From: UMGS902 sp045538895
Lineage (GTDB): Bacteria > Bacillota > Clostridia > Oscillospirales > CAG-272
NCBI GenBank assembly: GCA_045538895.1
Contig: JAZQEH010000121.1
Span: 1 to 44,763 of the forward strand
DNA length: 44,763 bases
Direction: 5' to 3'
Shown here piece by piece: positions 1-8,528 of the stretch. Position 1 is the stretch's first letter. Each line of letters starts with the position of its first letter. A model generated the notes under the pieces. That model saw only the letters and a list, made by a program, of their open reading frames with translations. It did not search any database and was not told where the DNA came from. The position numbers were made by a program, and so were the translations under genes.

Positions 1-1
1 A

Positions 2-316
2 GATGCAGCAGAGAGAACCGGTGCTATCGCATTCAATGCAGAGTTTGAGCATTACACCGAGTTTGAGATTGAAAGCTTCGGTATCTACGTTTACAATGCA
101 AACAGCGTACAGAAGGGCCACGTAGCAAGTGCGGATGCTGACGCATTCACAAGCAACAGTGGTAAGTTCAACGTTGTTGTAAACAACATTCCTGCTGAAT
201 ACTTCGGCAGTAACGTACTCGCAATGCCTTACGTTGTAATCAACGGCGTAATAATCAACGGCGACGTATGCGTATTCAATGTAAACAACAGCCTTAAGTG
301 GCTCGGTGCTAAATAA
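2..316 (+). CDS. C-terminal part of a surface-type protein (5' end outside window)
   Basis: The reading frame is open from base 2 to TAA at 314-316, giving 104 residues of a protein whose start lies outside the window. It is rich in Asn, Val, Ala and Phe, with alternating hydrophobic residues typical of an extracellular beta-sandwich. The segments GKFNVVVNNIPAEYFG and LAMPYVVINGVIING resemble the last domain of many clostridial surface proteins, where a line on 'nIP..y....v.a.pYvv.nG' precedes the C-terminus. No transmembrane segment, sortase motif or dockerin is visible in this part. A strong ribosome site for the 48-residue ORF follows 4 bases after the stop, so the two are almost certainly co-transcribed. 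The function of the full protein cannot be judged. Confidence 0.75.
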   Translation, partial: DAAERTGAIAFNAEFEHYTEFEIESFGIYVYNANSVQKGHVASADADAFTSNSGKFNVVVNNIPAEYFGSNVLAMPYVVINGVIINGDVCVFNVNNSLKWLGAK

Positions 317-337
317 TTAAAAGGAGGAAAAAGTATA

Positions 338-484
338 ATGGTTAAATATGAGCAGCCCAAAGCAACTCTTGTTGCGTTTGAAAGTGCAAACGTAATCGCA
401 ACAAGCCTTGAGCCGGAAGTACTCCTTAAGAGCGGAGCAAATCTCGGCGAACTTGATTCACAGACAATCAACCTCTTCAGCTAA
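338..484 (+). CDS. 48-residue hypothetical protein following the surface protein
   Basis: ATG 338 to TAA 482-484 gives 48 residues. An AAGGAGG ribosome site at 321-327 is followed by an 11-base spacer. The product starts MVKYEQPKATLVAFES, continues ANVIATSLEPE, and ends QTINLFS. There is no signal peptide, membrane helix or cysteine. The N-terminal pattern K-Y-x-x-P followed by hydrophobic-alternating residues and N/D-V-I-x-T-S is one I associate with short clostridial ORFs next to surface-protein genes, but I know of no proven function. It sits 21 bases behind the surface-protein stop and directly before a strong terminator (488-530), so it is the last gene of that transcript. Candidate roles are an accessory peptide for the upstream protein or a peptide precursor. 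It is real by ribosome site and position; the role is unknown. Confidence 0.7.
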   Translation: MVKYEQPKATLVAFESANVIATSLEPEVLLKSGANLGELDSQTINLFS

Positions 485-487
485 TCT

Positions 488-530
488 TAACCCCCATGCA
501 AGTTTACCTTGCATGGGGGTTATCGTTTTT
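488..530 (+). terminator. Rho-independent terminator after the 48-residue ORF
   Basis: A 15-bp perfect stem (488-502 with 508-522) encloses the loop TTTAC and is followed by TCGTTTTT. It ends the transcript of the surface protein and its small companion gene. Confidence 0.9.
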
Positions 531-622
531 GTTAAAACGTTTCGTTTTGTGCAAAAAGTTATACATAATAAAAAAATACACACGGTGTACTAAATTTTAC
601 TAAAATACATGAGTTTTTTGCG

Positions 623-651
623 TTGATTATTGTTAAATATCATGCTATAAT
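623..651 (+). promoter_or_regulatory. Sigma-A promoter of beta-helix/GH43/SLH gene 1
   Basis: The -35 TTGATT (623-628) and -10 TATAAT (646-651) are separated by 17 bases, 40 bases before the ATG at 691. Upstream lie two small inverted repeats that could bind a regulator: AAAACG-TTT-CGTTTT (534-548) and TACAC-ACG-GTGTA (577-589). No CcpA site is convincing. Confidence 0.8.
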
Positions 652-690
652 GAAAATGTAGACAAATTTTACATAAGGAGAGATACAATT

Positions 691-3600
691 ATGCAAAAAA
701 ACACCAAAAAAGCAGGTCTTCGCTTGGTTGTTGCGATTGTGTTTATGCTTTCTGTACTTTGTGCTTTGACACTTTGTGCATCTGCTGAAAGCGTTGAATA
801 CTTTTATGTCAACTCCGAAATCGGCGACGACCATTACGACGCAATGACTCCTGACACTCCGGTTAAAACTTTCACACAGGCTTGTCGCCTTGCTGAAAAG
901 TCGGGTGCGGATAAAGCGGTTCTCGTAATCACAAATGCGTACAAGTTCCCGAGTACTGTAAAGGAAATTGCCCATACCGTACCGTTTGAACTTTCAACAA
1001 ATGACGGTACGACCGACTTTGCGAAAACCGTAGGCGCAAAGCTCACGTTCGGCAACGGTCTTCGTTATTACCTCAACGGTGTTACGTCCTTTAAGGATAT
1101 CACCATTGAGTATACAAAGTCCATAGTTTTCGTTGCACAGTACAATGCAATCACCTTTGACACCGGCGTTGAGTTTGTTTCGCTTGCTGACAACCCCGCA
1201 GGTATCTATCTTGTAGGTGGTTGGCAGAGTCCTCTTGACGATTTTGTTAACGATATGGATTCTCATATCACCATCAAGAGCGGTGAGTTTGCATACGTAA
1301 TCGGCGGCTCCCGTCAAAAGGGTACCGGTGCAAGCGGTATCACCTTTACCGGCACTCATTACATTGATATAAGTGGCGGTAAGATTCAGAAGCTCTTCGG
1401 TGCTTCTTATGCAAACCAGATAAGCACTGCCGGTGTTATTAATATTACCGGCGGTGAAGTTGACCTTTTCTATGTAGCGGGCGATGCAACCAGACGTTTT
1501 GAAAAGGATGCAACCGTTACTTTGAGCGGCGGCTCCATCAGAGAAATGCATGTAAACAACGTCCTGGGTGCTGCAACCGTATATCTCAAGGGCGCTAAGG
1601 TTGAAAGCATGGTATTTGAATATGCAAAGGCAGACTTCGGTACCACTGCAAAGAAGAACGGCAAGGACGATATTCTTTACTATGATGCAAACTACTACAC
1701 TCAGTCCCAGATTGATTCGTTTGCTACAGGCTTTACCGCAGTAGAGAATATTACCACCATTTATGCAAAAGACGGTGCAACCGGCACAGGTGCATCCGAG
1801 CAGGATCCTGCATCCTTCGAGAGTGCATTTGCAAAGGCTGCTGAAACCAACAGTGTAGTAAGCGTTATCGGCACTGTTACTCTTAATAACTTCACCGAGC
1901 CTGTACATACGGGTACCGTTACCGTTAAGGGCGTTTCCACCTCTGCAGGTGTAAAGTTTGAGGGTACATATACTCTTAACGGCAAGACCTTGTTTGAAAA
2001 CATCAAGCTTGACGGCGATGCTGTGATTGATGCAACCAAGGGTTGCTTTGCAACAGGCGAGGGTGTTACTACTGCAAAGTTTAATATTAAAGGCTCTGCT
2101 GAACTCGCTTCCGGCACCATCGGCGCAATTACCGAGGCTTTGAACGTAGTTGTTAACGGCGCAACCGTTGAAAGCGTAGTAGGCGGTAGCGATGCACTTG
2201 CTTTTGAAATCAACGCAGGTGCGGTAGGTACTGTAAAGACTACTGAAAACGCAATCAATACCGTTAAGTTCACCGTGAACGGCGGTACTGTTGATAAGAT
2301 TGTTATTAACAATGTAAAATCCGAGCTTTCGTATATTCTTTACGGCGGCGAGGTTAAGGCTTACGAGGTTGCAGGCAATAACGTAAAGGGTACACTCCAG
2401 ATGGACACCGAAAAGTTCACTACAGAGTCACTCGGTGCTGCAGCTGCTCTCTTTGAGGTTGACAATACTGTTGTATACTATCTTAAGGACGGCGGCAACG
2501 GCAACGGTATCACTGCAAATACCGCAGGCGGCAGCTTTGCAGATGCATACGCCGCAATCGGTGCAAATGACGGTGTAATCGTTATTGCAGGCACATATAC
2601 CGTTCCCGAAGCATTCGTTGCTCCCGACCATGCAGGTAAAGTAATCATCACCTCTAAATTCGACGGTGTTGACTACCGCACCACCGAAAACGCAAAAATC
2701 GTACTTAAGGGTAACTTCTATTGCGGCGGTGAAACCGTTATCGACGGTATTCACCTTGTAAATGAAAAGAACTACGGCGGTCTTTTCGGCAATTATAAGA
2801 GCCTTACAATTACTTCCGATATTCTTTGCGAATACGGTGCAGTAACAACTACTTATCCCTCAATCGTTGGCGGTACTTATACCGCAGTTGACGGTGTTTC
2901 CGGTGAGGTTGTAATCAACGGCGGTATGTGGCAGAGAATCCGTCTTGGTAACTCTGCAGCAGTTCCTACCAACGCAGACCTCAAGATGACAATCAACGGT
3001 GGTACCTTCATCGAAAAGGTTACTCTCGGCACCAACACATCCCACACAGGTAATCTTGAACTCGTTGTAAACGGCGGTAAATTCCAGGCAGGTATCGTAG
3101 GTGCTTCAATGCCTACAGGCGGTGACTACAGCTTTAACGGCAAAATGTCCATCGTTCTTAACGGCGGTACCGTTTACGGCAGAATTCTTCCTCGCGATAA
3201 CGCAGAGGGTACGTTCCACGGCGAATTTTCCGTTACTCTCAACGGCGGTGACTTCTCGCATCTTACCGACATCAAGGGTACCGAGGGCGTAACCGGTGAT
3301 ATGACAAGCACCCTCTACATCAGCGAAAATATTGATATCAATGAAGCGCTCACAGGCAGCTATTCGTTTACAAGCCTTGTACGTAACGCTCCTAACGGTG
3401 CTGACCCGTGGCTCTTCAGCCATAACGGCTATTACTATTACATCGCTACTGCTGCAGGTAACGGCCTCCAGCTTGTAAAGGCTGCAAACCTCGGCGACCT
3501 CAGTGGTGCAACAAGCGTACAGATCTACAAGCCCGAAAAGGGACATGAATGGTCTGCACATCTCTGGTCACCCGAAATCCACTACTTCAGTGCCGAGGAA

Positions 3601-5064
3601 ATCGGTGCAGAGTATGCAGGTTGGTACTGCTTCCTCGGAAGCCAGCCTGACGATGCATGGCACGAAGCAAACGGCAAGGTTGATGACCCTGCGGGATTTG
3701 GCGAACAGCGTGCATACGTAATCAAGTGCCTTACCGATGACCTTATGGGACCTTGGGGACATCCGATTACCGGCGAGGCTAACGTTCCTCAGAAGATTCA
3801 GTTCCCCGATAGTGACTTCAACGTAAATGAGCTTACAGGCGGTTGTTCTGTTATTACAATCAACGGTGTTAAGTACATTACCTTCATCAGCGAAGTAGGC
3901 AGAGAAACCAGCGGTACAGACAATTACAATTTCTATCAGACTATTAACATTGCAAAGTTTACTAACCCTTGGACTATTGAAGGTCAGCCCAAGGTTATCT
4001 GTAAGCCTGAATACGATTGGGAAAAGGGCGGTTCGCAGAACGGCATCCATCCTCAGGTAGTAGAGGGTGCAACTGCGGTTTACGGTCCTAACGGTGAAGT
4101 CTACATCATCTATTCCGGTTCTGGATACTGGACTGCAATGTATCAGCTCGGTCAGCTCACTTACGTCGGTGGACCTAACGGCGATCCCACCGATATTAAC
4201 TGCTGGTCAAAGAAGCCCACTTCTATTTTCTCGCAGTCTGCTGAACTTACAGGTTGCGGACACGCTTCCTATGTAAAAGACCATACAGGTCAGGGTTGGA
4301 TCTGTTACCATGCATATCCCAACAAGAGCGATTCCAGACGTGCTTACGTTGAGCCTTATTACTTCACCGAAGACGGTGTTGTAATCGGTGATAAGAGCGG
4401 ACATCCTGCTCCTATGTCCACCGTTTACACTATGGAGGTTAACCCGTCCTCTGTTGCAACCAAGATAAGCGGATTCGGCAAACAGGAGAGCGTTAAGGCT
4501 AAGTTTGCCGTAGCACGTGAGTATACGGAAAGCTTTACCGACGTAACTGCTACTCATTGGTTCTATTCATATGTTAAGAATGCGTATGAACTCAAGCTTG
4601 CAAACGGTACTTCGCAGACAAAGTTCTCTCCCGACAACACCTTTACCGTAGCACAGGCACTCACAGCAGCTACCAACATTCACACCGCATATTACGGTAA
4701 GACTGTTCGTGCTACAGCACAGGGTGAGGCTTGGTACGTACCTTACGTTGAGTATTGTGTACAGAACGGCATCATCAAGGAAGGTCAGTTTGCAGACCTC
4801 AATGCCAATATTACACGTGGTGATATGGCTATCGTGTTTGCAAGCATTCTTCCCGAAGAAGAATATGCAGCAGTTAAGACCGGTGCAAACCCCGACGTTA
4901 CCGAGGATATGGCTTGCTACAGTGCAGTAATGAAGCTTTATCAGGCGGGTATCGTTGGCGGCGACGCAAAGACAGGTAACTACCGTCCCGGCGATTCTAT
5001 CAAGCGTAGCGAGGCTTGTGTAATCTTTACACGTATCGCAATGCAGACTGCAAGAGCATTTTAA
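691..5064 (+). CDS. Secreted beta-helix / GH43-like / triple-SLH surface protein (paralogue 1)
   Basis: A 1457-residue exported protein, predicted cell-wall attached and glycan-acting. A signal peptide ends near LCASA. Three tandem beta-rich modules begin near residues 35, 357 and 594; the third runs into right-handed beta-helix rungs of the TINGGTF type. A GH43 five-blade propeller-like domain starts at about 900. The base is D905 (GADPWLF) and the acid is E1125 (QVVEGA). The conserved His is H1191 (GCGHAS), and W-S-P-E-I-H is at the wall of the pocket. Where related GH43 arabinofuranosidases have WAIDG, this protein reads LTGGC, so the pKa-modulating Asp is G1051. From 1282 to the end are three SLH repeats (FTDV, NITRGDMA, IKRSEA). 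The ribosome site AAGGAG at 675-680 fits the ATG at 691. It is transcribed alone, between a promoter at 623 and a terminator at 5071. Family and anchoring are confident; enzymatic competence and substrate (arabinan-type by family) are not. Confidence 0.9.
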   Translation: MQKNTKKAGLRLVVAIVFMLSVLCALTLCASAESVEYFYVNSEIGDDHYDAMTPDTPVKTFTQACRLAEKSGADKAVLVITNAYKFPSTVKEIAHTVPFELSTNDGTTDFAKTVGAKLTFGNGLRYYLNGVTSFKDITIEYTKSIVFVAQYNAITFDTGVEFVSLADNPAGIYLVGGWQSPLDDFVNDMDSHITIKSGEFAYVIGGSRQKGTGASGITFTGTHYIDISGGKIQKLFGASYANQISTAGVINITGGEVDLFYVAGDATRRFEKDATVTLSGGSIREMHVNNVLGAATVYLKGAKVESMVFEYAKADFGTTAKKNGKDDILYYDANYYTQSQIDSFATGFTAVENITTIYAKDGATGTGASEQDPASFESAFAKAAETNSVVSVIGTVTLNNFTEPVHTGTVTVKGVSTSAGVKFEGTYTLNGKTLFENIKLDGDAVIDATKGCFATGEGVTTAKFNIKGSAELASGTIGAITEALNVVVNGATVESVVGGSDALAFEINAGAVGTVKTTENAINTVKFTVNGGTVDKIVINNVKSELSYILYGGEVKAYEVAGNNVKGTLQMDTEKFTTESLGAAAALFEVDNTVVYYLKDGGNGNGITANTAGGSFADAYAAIGANDGVIVIAGTYTVPEAFVAPDHAGKVIITSKFDGVDYRTTENAKIVLKGNFYCGGETVIDGIHLVNEKNYGGLFGNYKSLTITSDILCEYGAVTTTYPSIVGGTYTAVDGVSGEVVINGGMWQRIRLGNSAAVPTNADLKMTINGGTFIEKVTLGTNTSHTGNLELVVNGGKFQAGIVGASMPTGGDYSFNGKMSIVLNGGTVYGRILPRDNAEGTFHGEFSVTLNGGDFSHLTDIKGTEGVTGDMTSTLYISENIDINEALTGSYSFTSLVRNAPNGADPWLFSHNGYYYYIATAAGNGLQLVKAANLGDLSGATSVQIYKPEKGHEWSAHLWSPEIHYFSAEEIGAEYAGWYCFLGSQPDDAWHEANGKVDDPAGFGEQRAYVIKCLTDDLMGPWGHPITGEANVPQKIQFPDSDFNVNELTGGCSVITINGVKYITFISEVGRETSGTDNYNFYQTINIAKFTNPWTIEGQPKVICKPEYDWEKGGSQNGIHPQVVEGATAVYGPNGEVYIIYSGSGYWTAMYQLGQLTYVGGPNGDPTDINCWSKKPTSIFSQSAELTGCGHASYVKDHTGQGWICYHAYPNKSDSRRAYVEPYYFTEDGVVIGDKSGHPAPMSTVYTMEVNPSSVATKISGFGKQESVKAKFAVAREYTESFTDVTATHWFYSYVKNAYELKLANGTSQTKFSPDNTFTVAQALTAATNIHTAYYGKTVRATAQGEAWYVPYVEYCVQNGIIKEGQFADLNANITRGDMAIVFASILPEEEYAAVKTGANPDVTEDMACYSAVMKLYQAGIVGGDAKTGNYRPGDSIKRSEACVIFTRIAMQTARAF

Positions 5065-5070
5065 GTTAAA

Positions 5071-5100
5071 AAAAGTGGTTCGCGAAAGCGAACCACTTTT
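5071..5100. terminator. Bidirectional terminator between the SLH gene and mgtE
   Basis: A 13-bp perfect stem (5071-5083 with 5088-5100) is capped by a GAAA tetraloop. It has A-rich and T-rich flanks, so it works for both convergent transcripts. Confidence 0.9.
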
Positions 5101-5114
5101 TATATTGTTTATAC

Positions 5115-6488
5115 TTAAAGTCCCAGAATAGAAGAAGCGATTGAAAAATAGATAAACAGCGATGCAGTGTCTACAAGTGTTGTAATAAAAGGGCTTGCCA
5201 TTACTGCCGGGTCAAGGTGTAGTTTGCTTGCCGCAAGCGGAAGTGCAGCACCAATCAGTTTCGCAAATAAAACTGTTGCTACAAGCGTAAGAGAAACGGT
5301 TAATGCAACGAATACGTCTATTTCGGTGCCAAGGAGAGCACGGTCAAGAGTAAGTATTTTTACGAACTCAAAAACCGAAAGAAAAATTCCGCAGAGCAGA
5401 GAAACCCGTAACTCTTTAAAAAGTACTTTCAGCGTATCCGAAAGCTTTATTTCTCCCAAAGAAAGAGCACGTATAACCGTAACCGAGCTTTGCGAGCCGC
5501 AGTTTCCGCCCGTGCCCATGAGCATCGGTATAAAAACAGAGAGAACGACTTTGGCGGCGAGTGCATTCTCAAAAGATGATATTATCATTCCCGTAAACGT
5601 TGCGGTGAACATTAAAAGCAAAAGCCACGGTATGCGGGATCTGACTATTTTAGATACGGGAGTTTTTAAATACGGAACTTCTGTGGGGGTGATAGCCGCC
5701 ATGACGGAGAAGTCCTCTTCAACTGCTTCTTTTAAAACATCAATAGCGTCATCAATGGTTACAATTCCCACAAGACGTCCTTCGCTGTCAACAACGGGGA
5801 GAGCCAGAAGATCGTATTTTGTAAGTATTTTTGCAACGTCTTCACGGTTATCCATAGTTGTTACAGAAATCACATTTGATTCCATGAGTTCACCGATGCT
5901 TTTTTCTATCGGTGAAGTGAGCAGAGTAAGAGCCGTCACAAATCCTTCAAGCTTCTGTTTTTTATCGGTAACGTATGAGGTATAAACGGTTTCCTTGTCA
6001 AGCGCAACTGTACGGATGTGGTCGAGGGCTTCTTTGGTTGTCATTTCCTTTTTCAACATGACAAATTCTGTTGTCATAATACTGCCCGCACTTCCGTCCG
6101 GAAACTTCAACAGCTTGTTTATTTCGTTGCGGTCCTTTGGCGAGGTGTTTTTAAGTATTCTCTTTACAACGTTAGCCGGCATTTCCTCAATCAGGTCTGC
6201 CGTGTCGTCATAAAACATTTCGGAGATAGTTTCTGCAAGCTCTTTATCACTGAGAGCACCGATAAGACGTTCAGCGGTGTCACTGCCAAGCTCTACAAAA
6301 ACTTCTGCGGCAATGCTTTTTGGCAGAAGTCTGTAGAGTGTAGCAAGGTTTTTTGCGTCAGTATCCTCGATGTTTTCTAAAAATTCGGCTATGTCTATCG
6401 GGTTTTCGTCATTCAAAAGAAACTTCAGTGCAGGAAAATCACGTTTTTCCCATGCGTCAAACAGTTTGCTTTGATTGATTTCTGTCAT
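5115..6488 (-). CDS. mgtE: Magnesium transporter MgtE
   Basis: A 457-residue Mg2+ channel of the cytoplasmic membrane. The order is typical: a cytosolic MgtE_N superhelical domain (about 1-130), two CBS domains that sense Mg2+ (about 130-260), then five membrane helices (about 285-457). Diagnostic pieces are MLMGTGGNCGSQSSVT, in the pore helix region, and HLDPAVMASPFITTLVD, which holds the family's selectivity Asp region. Length matches the family (about 450). The ribosome site AAGGGGG lies a short distance before the ATG. The gene starts 11 bases after the AlaX-type gene ends, so they form a two-gene operon under the promoter at 7671-7699. No M-box leader precedes it, consistent with its internal operon position. 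The antisense 272-residue frame is a shadow. Confidence 0.96.
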   Translation of the reverse strand: MTEINQSKLFDAWEKRDFPALKFLLNDENPIDIAEFLENIEDTDAKNLATLYRLLPKSIAAEVFVELGSDTAERLIGALSDKELAETISEMFYDDTADLIEEMPANVVKRILKNTSPKDRNEINKLLKFPDGSAGSIMTTEFVMLKKEMTTKEALDHIRTVALDKETVYTSYVTDKKQKLEGFVTALTLLTSPIEKSIGELMESNVISVTTMDNREDVAKILTKYDLLALPVVDSEGRLVGIVTIDDAIDVLKEAVEEDFSVMAAITPTEVPYLKTPVSKIVRSRIPWLLLLMFTATFTGMIISSFENALAAKVVLSVFIPMLMGTGGNCGSQSSVTVIRALSLGEIKLSDTLKVLFKELRVSLLCGIFLSVFEFVKILTLDRALLGTEIDVFVALTVSLTLVATVLFAKLIGAALPLAASKLHLDPAVMASPFITTLVDTASLFIYFSIASSILGL

Positions 6489-6499
6489 AGCTGCCCCCT

Positions 6500-7642
6500 T
6501 TATTTGAGGTAGATTTCAATTTCGGCACGGCTTGCGGCAACGCTTCCGCAAATCATTTCTGGTGAGCCGCCGCCACGTCCGTGCAATACTTCACTGATTT
6601 CTTTGGCTTTTTCTTTGAGGTTTACGGTTTTTGAACCCATGCAAAAGTTGTATGCACCGTCGCTTCCCGAAAAAGCGGCACAAATGCCTCCGCATTTTGG
6701 CAGAGCAATGTTTACGAGTGTGCGAAGCGAGTTTGTATCAAGTAAAGGTTCAAAAAATATAAGGCTTTTATCGGTTTCGGGGGCTGCATTTGCTATTTTT
6801 TCTGCAAGTGCACGCTTTAATGCTCCCATTTCACGGCACAGCTTCTCGTTGTCATTTTTTAAATGCTCAACGGCTGATGCAACTTCGTTTTGCTTAGCCG
6901 AAAGCATGTTTGAAATACTGTGTACGGCTACGTATCTTGCGTGATAGTCTTCAAGTGCCATCTTGCCGCAAAGCATATGGATTCTTACCCCACCTTTATA
7001 ATTGGCAAAATCGAGCAGCTTTATTACACCGATTTGCCCTGTACGCTTAACGTGAGGTGCACAGCATGCGCAAATGTCATAGCCCTCAAACTCCACAAGG
7101 CGAAGACCGACAGATATATCAAGCTTTGAGCGATAGGGGATACTCTTAGCCTCATCTGCGGTGGGGAAAAAAGTTTTTACCTCAAAATCCTTTGCAACCG
7201 CCTCATTTGCGAGCTTTTCAACTTTTCTTATATCCCCCTCTGAAAGAGGATGGTCAATATCAATGGTAACGTCATTTTCGCCAAGGTGAAAACCTACGTT
7301 ATCAAATCCGTAAAGGCTGTGAATGATACCTGAAACAATATGCTCACCGCTATGGCATTGCATGCGGCGGAAACGTTTGTCAAAATCCACTTTGCACGTA
7401 ACATTAGTACCTGCTTCAATGGCACTTTGCGTATAGTGATAGATTACATCTTCGCTTTCGTGAGTGTCAAAAACGGCAGTTTCGCCAATATAGCCGCTGT
7501 CACCTGCCTGACCGCCGCCTTCCGGAAAAAAAGCTGTTCTGTCAAGCACAATTTCATAACGGTTATCGCATTTTCTGCACTCCAGAACGGTAGCATCAAA
7601 TGTATGTAAAAATGAATCGCTATAATATAGTTTTTCTGTCAT
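6500..7642 (-). CDS. AlaX-type alanyl-tRNA editing protein with DHHA1 domain
   Basis: A 380-residue stand-alone trans-editing factor that is expected to hydrolyse mischarged Ser- or Gly-tRNA(Ala). An OB-like N-terminal part contains AFFPEGGGQAGDSG. The editing (tRNA_SAD) core has the zinc motif HSGEH (H97, H101) and C193-x3-H197 in CACCAPH. A helical linker leads to a C-terminal DHHA1 domain with HGRGGGSPEM. The catalytic aminoacylation and anticodon domains of full AlaRS are absent, which fits the long AlaX class. I start at ATG 7642 because GAGGAA lies just upstream; the open frame extends 19 codons further without a ribosome site and into the promoter. It is the first gene of the operon with mgtE. 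Confidence 0.92.
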   Translation of the reverse strand: MTEKLYYSDSFLHTFDATVLECRKCDNRYEIVLDRTAFFPEGGGQAGDSGYIGETAVFDTHESEDVIYHYTQSAIEAGTNVTCKVDFDKRFRRMQCHSGEHIVSGIIHSLYGFDNVGFHLGENDVTIDIDHPLSEGDIRKVEKLANEAVAKDFEVKTFFPTADEAKSIPYRSKLDISVGLRLVEFEGYDICACCAPHVKRTGQIGVIKLLDFANYKGGVRIHMLCGKMALEDYHARYVAVHSISNMLSAKQNEVASAVEHLKNDNEKLCREMGALKRALAEKIANAAPETDKSLIFFEPLLDTNSLRTLVNIALPKCGGICAAFSGSDGAYNFCMGSKTVNLKEKAKEISEVLHGRGGGSPEMICGSVAASRAEIEIYLK

Positions 7643-7670
7643 AAATGCTTCCTCAACTCTGTTTTTTATA

Positions 7671-7699
7671 ATTATAGCAAAATAGCTGATGATTTGCAA
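7671..7699 (-). promoter_or_regulatory. Sigma-A promoter of the AlaX-mgtE operon
   Basis: On the minus strand, TTGCAA (7694-7699) and TATAAT (7671-7676) are 17 bases apart, about 28 bases before the ATG. It is divergent from the cps promoter at 7726. Confidence 0.8.
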
Positions 7700-7725
7700 A
7701 TATAAATTCTTAATGTTAAAATCTA

Positions 7726-7754
7726 TTGACTTAATAAACAGAATAAGGTATAAT
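7726..7754 (+). promoter_or_regulatory. Sigma-A promoter of the cpsC-cpsD-cpsB-permease operon
   Basis: TTGACT (7726-7731), a 17-base spacer and TATAAT (7749-7754) make a near-consensus promoter. It lies 33 bases before the ATG of the Wzz-like gene and is back-to-back with the AlaX promoter. Confidence 0.85.
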
Positions 7755-7787
7755 TATAAGAGATTTTTGAAAAGGCAGGTAGCTTTT

Positions 7788-8528
7788 ATGGAACAGGCTT
7801 TGGACTTCAAAGTCATACTTTATCTGATAAAAAAGAATATCGTATGGGTAGTTCTTGCGGCAATCTTCGGCGTTATGTGCGGATTTTTGCTTTCCAAATA
7901 TATGTTGCAAGAGGAGTATACGTCTTCTGCACAGATTTATATAAGCAATACTCAGGGTGTTGACAGTAAGATTGACGCAGGCGATATTTCTGCAGCACGT
8001 TCGATGGCGATTACATATTGCATCATTCTTCAAAGTGACAAGGCAAAGGCATTGCTTAAGGACGAGCTTTCGCAGAATGAAACATATATAAACTCTAAAT
8101 ACAAGTCATCGTATAAGTACAGTGTTTCAATCAAGGATGAATCCGAGGTTCTGAGAATAACCGTTACCAGCGGTGAACCGGAGCTTTCTGCTGCGGTTTG
8201 TAATGAGATGATTGAGGTTTCGCAGACTCTTATCGGTGAGATCTTTGTCGACAGTGCCCGCTCTCATTCTCTCGGCTCTGCAAAACCCAACTATAATCCT
8301 ACAGCACCCAATACCGAGGCAAATATGCTTACCGGCGGTGTTATAGGTCTTGCACTTGCAAGTGTTCTGTTCGTTCTTTTTGCACTTCTTGACAACCGTG
8401 TAAAGGACGAAGCGGACTTTACAACCAAAGTTAAAATTCCCGTACTCGGAGAAGTTCCGAGTATTCATGATAATACAGAGTTAAAGGATGGCTATTACTA
8501 TGCTTATTCGAAAAAACAAGACGATTAA
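7788..8528 (+). CDS. Wzz/CpsC-like polysaccharide co-polymerase (kinase transmembrane adaptor)
   Basis: A 246-residue membrane protein of the CpsC/CapA/YveK type. It controls polysaccharide chain length and activates the cytosolic BY-kinase encoded next. Two membrane helices flank a roughly 150-residue outer loop: the first is near residues 18-36 (IVWVVLAAIFGVMCGF) and the second is GGVIGLALASVLFVLFALL. A Pro/Asn-rich patch (PNYNPTAPNTEANM) precedes helix 2, as in the family's proline motif. The start is ATG 7788; the open frame reaches back to 7689 but that would run through the promoter. The ribosome site (AAAGGCAGGT) is weak. The 3' end overlaps the kinase gene by 29 bases, which implies translational coupling. 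Confidence 0.9.
   Translation: MEQALDFKVILYLIKKNIVWVVLAAIFGVMCGFLLSKYMLQEEYTSSAQIYISNTQGVDSKIDAGDISAARSMAITYCIILQSDKAKALLKDELSQNETYINSKYKSSYKYSVSIKDESEVLRITVTSGEPELSAAVCNEMIEVSQTLIGEIFVDSARSHSLGSAKPNYNPTAPNTEANMLTGGVIGLALASVLFVLFALLDNRVKDEADFTTKVKIPVLGEVPSIHDNTELKDGYYYAYSKKQDD

Noticed and set aside
994..1908. 304-residue minus-strand frame inside GH43 gene 1, with others at 1761-2312 and 3568-4050
   Set aside because: These are cysteine-rich, low-quality translations opposite a gene with clear signal peptide, GH43 and SLH motifs. No ribosome sites support them.
5167..5985. 272-residue plus-strand frame opposite mgtE
   Set aside because: It is antisense to a full-length MgtE and has no domain or ribosome site.
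6489..6499. M-box Mg2+ riboswitch before mgtE
   Set aside because: Only 11 bases separate mgtE from the upstream gene, so there is no room for a riboswitch.
7643..7699. 19-codon N-terminal extension of the AlaX-type gene
   Set aside because: It has no ribosome site and runs through the minus-strand promoter; ATG 7642 has GAGGAA at the right distance.
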